Of a stretch of 35,159 nucleotides of DNA, positions 32,482 through 35,159 are shown in pieces. Below the pieces are notes generated by a model. It had not been told where the DNA came from. It was given only the letters and a program-made list of their open reading frames with translations, and ran no database searches. The stretch comes from Polaromonas sp. Its GTDB lineage: Bacteria; Pseudomonadota; Gammaproteobacteria; Burkholderiales; Burkholderiaceae_C. Position numbers and translations under genes: made by a program. Location of the stretch: contig PNNC01000028.1 in assembly GCA_013824015.1 (NCBI GenBank), positions 1 to 35,159 of the forward strand. Direction: 5' to 3'. Numbering within the stretch: the stretch's first letter is position 1; each line of letters starts with the position of its first letter.

Positions 32482-33237
32482 GTGCGGCAAGCCAGGGCCG
32501 TCTGGCGGCTGCTGTGGGCCCTGTCGCACATTGCGGGCGGCATCTGGACCATTGTCTGGCGCTTTCCCCGGCTCACGCAGCCCGAGAAGGAGGCGCGGGT
32601 GCACGCCTGGGCGCAGGCCATGCTGCGCGGCGTCGGCATCGAGCTGGCGCTCCAGGGCCTTCCTCTGGCCCACGGGCCGGCCTTGCTGGTGGCCAACCAC
32701 CTGTCCTGGCTGGACATCGTGGTGCTGCATGCCTCGCGCTACTGCCGTTTTGTTTCCAAGGCCGACATCCGGCACTGGCCGCTGGTCGGCACGCTGGCGG
32801 GCGGCGCAGGCACGCTCTACATCGAGCGCGAGTCGCGGCGCGACGCCCACCGCGTGGTGCATCACATGGTCGAGCGGCTACGGCTGGGCGAGGTGCTGGC
32901 GGTGTTTCCTGAAGGCACCACCGGCGATGGCATCTCCATGAAACCGTTTCATGCCAATTTGCTGCAGGCGGCCATTTCCGCCGATGCACCGGTGCAGCCA
33001 CTGGCCTTGCGGTTTGTCGATGCGGACACGCGGCAGACAAATTTTGCGCCGCGCTACATCGATGACGATTCGATCTTTGTATCGATCTGGGAAACCCTGT
33101 GTGTCACGCGGCTGCGCGCCGAAGTCACCGTGGGGCCGCCGCAGCGCGCCGAGGGGCGCGACCGCAGGGCCTGGGCGGCCGACCTTCAGGCGGAGGTGGG
33201 ACGCCTGCTGCGCGAAAGGGCAGACACCGGCGCCTGA
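32482..33237 (+). CDS. 1-acyl-sn-glycerol-3-phosphate acyltransferase (PlsC family)
   Basis: 251 residues. An N-terminal membrane-associated segment (LLWALSHIAGGIWTIVWRF) precedes the acyltransferase motifs: HX4D at H73-D78 (ANHLSWLDIV), the acceptor-binding GTLYIERESRRD, and FPEGTTGDG at 142-150. The reaction would be acylation of lysophosphatidic acid or a lyso-ornithine-like acceptor; which one cannot be told. It starts with GTG 32482, 3 nt after pyrX. AAGG is only 1-2 nt away, so the true start may differ slightly. It closes the yqgE-to-plsC run and converges on the ABC ATPase gene with an 18-nt gap. Confidence 0.9.
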   Translation: MRQARAVWRLLWALSHIAGGIWTIVWRFPRLTQPEKEARVHAWAQAMLRGVGIELALQGLPLAHGPALLVANHLSWLDIVVLHASRYCRFVSKADIRHWPLVGTLAGGAGTLYIERESRRDAHRVVHHMVERLRLGEVLAVFPEGTTGDGISMKPFHANLLQAAISADAPVQPLALRFVDADTRQTNFAPRYIDDDSIFVSIWETLCVTRLRAEVTVGPPQRAEGRDRRAWAADLQAEVGRLLRERADTGA

Positions 33238-33255
33238 GCAGCCGCCGGCAAGGGC

Positions 33256-34320
33256 TTATTCGCGCTGGAAAGTCACCACGTGATCGACTTCGGCGCGAAT
33301 GCCTATCCATTCGCCGAGTGCGTGGTCGTGATGGGAGGGTACATGGGCCATCACGGTTTCACCGCTGGCGAGCTGCAGGGTGTACAGGAACTCCGAACCG
33401 CGAAACGCCTTGCGCACGATCTGTGCCTTCACCGGCGCTGCGTCGTCATGCACGATGTCGTCCGCGCGCAGCAGCACATCACAGACACCGTCCGGATAGG
33501 CGCCGGGCAGGGGGCATTCCAGCACATCGCTGAGATCGCCCAGCGCGGTCTGCACCACCACGTTGTCACCGCGCTGCGTGATCTGCGCACGGGTGAACAC
33601 CCCGTGGCCGATGAAGTCGGCCACAAAACGTGTCGCCGGCCGGTGGTAGAGCTCATACGCATCGTCCCACTGGTGCAGCTCTCCTTCATGCATCACCCCG
33701 ATGCGGTCGCCGATGGCAAAGGCTTCGAGCTGGTCGTGGGTCACCATCAGCGCGGTGGCGCCGGCCTGCTTCAGGATGCCGCGCACCTCGTGGGCCAGAC
33801 GCTCGCGCAGGTCCACATCCAGATTGGAAAAGGGCTCGTCGAGCAGCAGCAGCCGCGGCCTGGGCGCCAGCGCGCGCGCCAGCGCCACACGCTGCTGCTG
33901 GCCGCCTGACAGCTCGTGCGGGTAACGCTGTTGCGCCTGGGCCAGGCCGACCAGGTCCAGCGCCTCGCCGATGCGCTGCTGGCGCTCTGCCGGCCGCAGG
34001 TGGGACAGGCCGAAGGCCACGTTGTGGCCGACGTCCAGATGTGGAAACAGCGCGTAGTCCTGGAACACCATGCCGATGCGCCGTTGTTCGGCGGGGATGT
34101 GGATGCCTGCGCTGCTGACGGTTTCCCGGTCCAGCAGGATGCTGCCGGCCTGGGCGCGCTCCAGCCCGGCCACGGCGCGCAGCAAGGTGGTCTTGCCGCA
34201 GCCGGAGGGCCCGATCAGCACGCCGATCTCGCCGATCCGCAAGCCCAGCGACACGCCATGGACGGCCGGCCGCGGCTGGCCGGCGTAGTGGACCACCAGC
34301 CTGGAAAGGTCTAAAAACAT
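33256..34320 (-). CDS. Iron(III)-type ABC transporter ATP-binding protein (FbpC-like)
   Basis: 354 residues. Walker A GPSGCGKT at 37-44, Q-loop GMVFQDYALFPHLDVGHNVA, signature LSGGQQQRVALARAL, Walker B LLLLDEPFSNLD and switch MVTHDQLEAFAIGDRIGVM. The C-terminal regulatory part (TOBE-like) is of the FbpC/FutC/PotA class. Fe3+ is inferred from the class and from the adjacent FbpB-like permease; spermidine or other substrates cannot be excluded. ATG 34320 is preferred over one 10 codons upstream because that stretch overlaps a palindrome. TACAAT ends 6 nt before this ATG on the minus strand. Divergent from the permease gene. Confidence 0.9.
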   Translation of the reverse strand: MFLDLSRLVVHYAGQPRPAVHGVSLGLRIGEIGVLIGPSGCGKTTLLRAVAGLERAQAGSILLDRETVSSAGIHIPAEQRRIGMVFQDYALFPHLDVGHNVAFGLSHLRPAERQQRIGEALDLVGLAQAQQRYPHELSGGQQQRVALARALAPRPRLLLLDEPFSNLDVDLRERLAHEVRGILKQAGATALMVTHDQLEAFAIGDRIGVMHEGELHQWDDAYELYHRPATRFVADFIGHGVFTRAQITQRGDNVVVQTALGDLSDVLECPLPGAYPDGVCDVLLRADDIVHDDAAPVKAQIVRKAFRGSEFLYTLQLASGETVMAHVPSHHDHALGEWIGIRAEVDHVVTFQRE

Positions 34321-34324
34321 GACT

Positions 34325-34346
34325 GAATTGTAGATACTTACAATTC
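34325..34346. promoter_or_regulatory. Operator-like palindrome over the promoter of the ABC ATPase gene
   Basis: GAATTGTA (34325-34332) and TACAATTC (34339-34346) are a perfect 8-bp inverted repeat with a 6-bp spacer (GATACT). One arm contains the minus-strand TACAAT -10 candidate of the ATPase gene. GAGAAT next to it weakly resembles a Fur-box hexamer. The position between two iron-type transporter genes suits a shared operator. Confidence 0.45.
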
Positions 34347-34432
34347 TCATTCACACTTCGCAGGCGCCAGCCCGCAAAAGTTCTGCGGACAAGGCGGCTG
34401 ACCGTCGCCAACCTTCCCTTTTTCTGGACTTC

Positions 34433-35159
34433 ATGCTTCGCCGTTTTATCCCGTCCGCCCTGTTGTTTGCGCTCATGGTCGTTCTGACCTTGCCGGTGCT
34501 GACGGTGATGTTGTCCTGGCTGGAACTGGACGCCGATTCCCTGCCCATCCTGACCCAACTGCTGCAGACGGTGCTGCCCGACTACGCCTTCACCTCGCTG
34601 CTGCTGTGCCTGGCGGTGGCGCTCGGTGTGGCCGTGGTGGGCATGGCCACCGCCAGCGCGGTGACCCTGTTTGACTTTCCGGGGCGGCGCTTTTTTGCCT
34701 GGGCGCTGCTGCTGCCGCTGGCCATGCCCGCGTATGTGGTGGCCTACGCTTACACCGATTTTCTGCAGTACGCCGGACCGCTGCAAAGCTGGATGCGCGC
34801 CAGTTTTGGCTGGCAGGGACGGCTGCTGCCCGAGATCCGCAGCCTCGGTGGTGCGGTGCTGGTGTTCACGGTGTCACTCTACCCCTATGTCTACCTGCTG
34901 GCGCGCACCGCCTTGTCCGAGCGCGCGGCGCACCTGATGGAGGCGGCCCGGCTGCTGGGCGCGCCCCTGTCGCGCCGCATCCGCGAAGTCGCCCTGCCGC
35001 TGGCCCGGCCTGCGGTTGCCGCGGGAGTGGCACTGGCACTGATGGAGACGCTGGCCGACTTCGGCGTGTCCAGTTATTTCGGCATCCAGACCTTCACCGC
35101 CGGCATCTACAAGGCCTGGCTGGCCATGGACAACCGCCTGGCTGCCGCGCAGCTGGCCA
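34433..35159 (+). CDS. Iron(III)-type ABC transporter permease (FbpB-like), 3' end outside window
   Basis: About 242 residues are present and the frame runs off the window end. It is a polytopic permease: an N-terminal hydrophobic segment (SALLFALMVVLTLPVLTVML), LLLCLAVALGVAVVGMATAS, FAWALLLPLAMPAYVVAYAY, and the cytoplasmic EAA loop EAARLLGAPLSRRIREVALP followed by LARPAVAAG. METLADFGVSSYFGIQTFT is typical of FbpB/ThiP-like iron permeases, which usually have two such halves in about 540 residues. ATG 34433 starts just before the first membrane segment. It is divergent from the ATPase gene, 112 nt apart; the binding protein is not in the window. Confidence 0.9.
   Translation, partial: MLRRFIPSALLFALMVVLTLPVLTVMLSWLELDADSLPILTQLLQTVLPDYAFTSLLLCLAVALGVAVVGMATASAVTLFDFPGRRFFAWALLLPLAMPAYVVAYAYTDFLQYAGPLQSWMRASFGWQGRLLPEIRSLGGAVLVFTVSLYPYVYLLARTALSERAAHLMEAARLLGAPLSRRIREVALPLARPAVAAGVALALMETLADFGVSSYFGIQTFTAGIYKAWLAMDNRLAAAQLA

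Noticed and set aside
33238-33255. Sixth REP-like copy after plsC (GGCAAGGGCT)
   Set aside because: Only about ten bases resemble the tail; the head hairpin and ATAGCTG core are missing.

Overview
The window is GC-rich chromosomal DNA from a betaproteobacterium of the order Burkholderiales, most likely family Comamonadaceae (Polaromonas/Rhodoferax/Variovorax-like). This rests on gene content (a Bug-family binding protein, a LivHMGF transporter, pilGHIJ-chpA, pyrR-pyrB with a pseudo-dihydroorotase), -10 elements of the TACAAT/CATAAT type, and several dispersed repeat families of a kind I associate with that family. The placement is by protein resemblance read by eye; no search was run.

Layout. 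1-2614: 3' end of ftsK, then lolA and rarA. 2885-6450: branched-chain amino acid ABC transporter livH-livM-livG-livF, preceded by a structured leader. 6451-7067: gene-free, holding a short REP-like repeat and copy A of a ~420-bp structured repeat. 7068-9740: fau (5-formyl-THF cyclo-ligase, minus) and slt (lytic transglycosylase, plus), divergent with start codons 9 bp apart. 9935-12944: mgtC-like gene, hemerythrin-like gene, NDUFA9-like epimerase, GST. 13041-14039: Bug/TctC binding protein (minus). 14040-14576: gene-free, with an operator-like palindrome, overlapping hairpins and copy B of the long repeat. 14577-16830: hemL overlapping a ThiD/PfkB-like kinase (minus). 16912-26847: rubredoxin, then the twitching-motility chemosensory genes pilG, pilH, pilI, pilJ and the giant hybrid kinase chpA. 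26899-28392: photolyase (minus). 28478-33237: yqgE-yqgF-pyrR-pyrB-pyrX-plsC, a tightly coupled run. 33256-35159: divergent iron-type ABC transporter genes (ATPase minus; permease plus, cut by the window end).

How the genes work together. PilJ (receptor), PilI (CheW adaptor), ChpA (CheA-like kinase with several Hpt-like modules and a receiver) and PilG/PilH (response regulators) form one phosphorelay controlling type IV pili. PyrB and the catalytically dead dihydroorotase homologue PyrX should form an aspartate transcarbamoylase holoenzyme, with PyrR beside them. LivHMGF lacks its binding protein here, and so does the iron-type transporter.

The most unusual content is not a gene cassette but a layer of repeats. 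(1) Two copies of a multi-hairpin element whose stems differ in sequence but keep pairing, which is covariation. (2) Five collinear 49-bp REP-like elements, one embedded in the fau coding sequence and one supplying the stop codon of phrB. (3) An insertion between pyrB and pyrX flanked by an 8-bp direct repeat that includes the ATGA junction, with a similar 9-bp junction duplication between yqgF and pyrR. Each gap in yqgF-pyrR-pyrB-pyrX is spanned by a small ORF that begins on the previous stop and ends at the next start. Several genes also have a -10-like hexamer 5-7 nt before the start codon, which suggests leaderless mRNAs.
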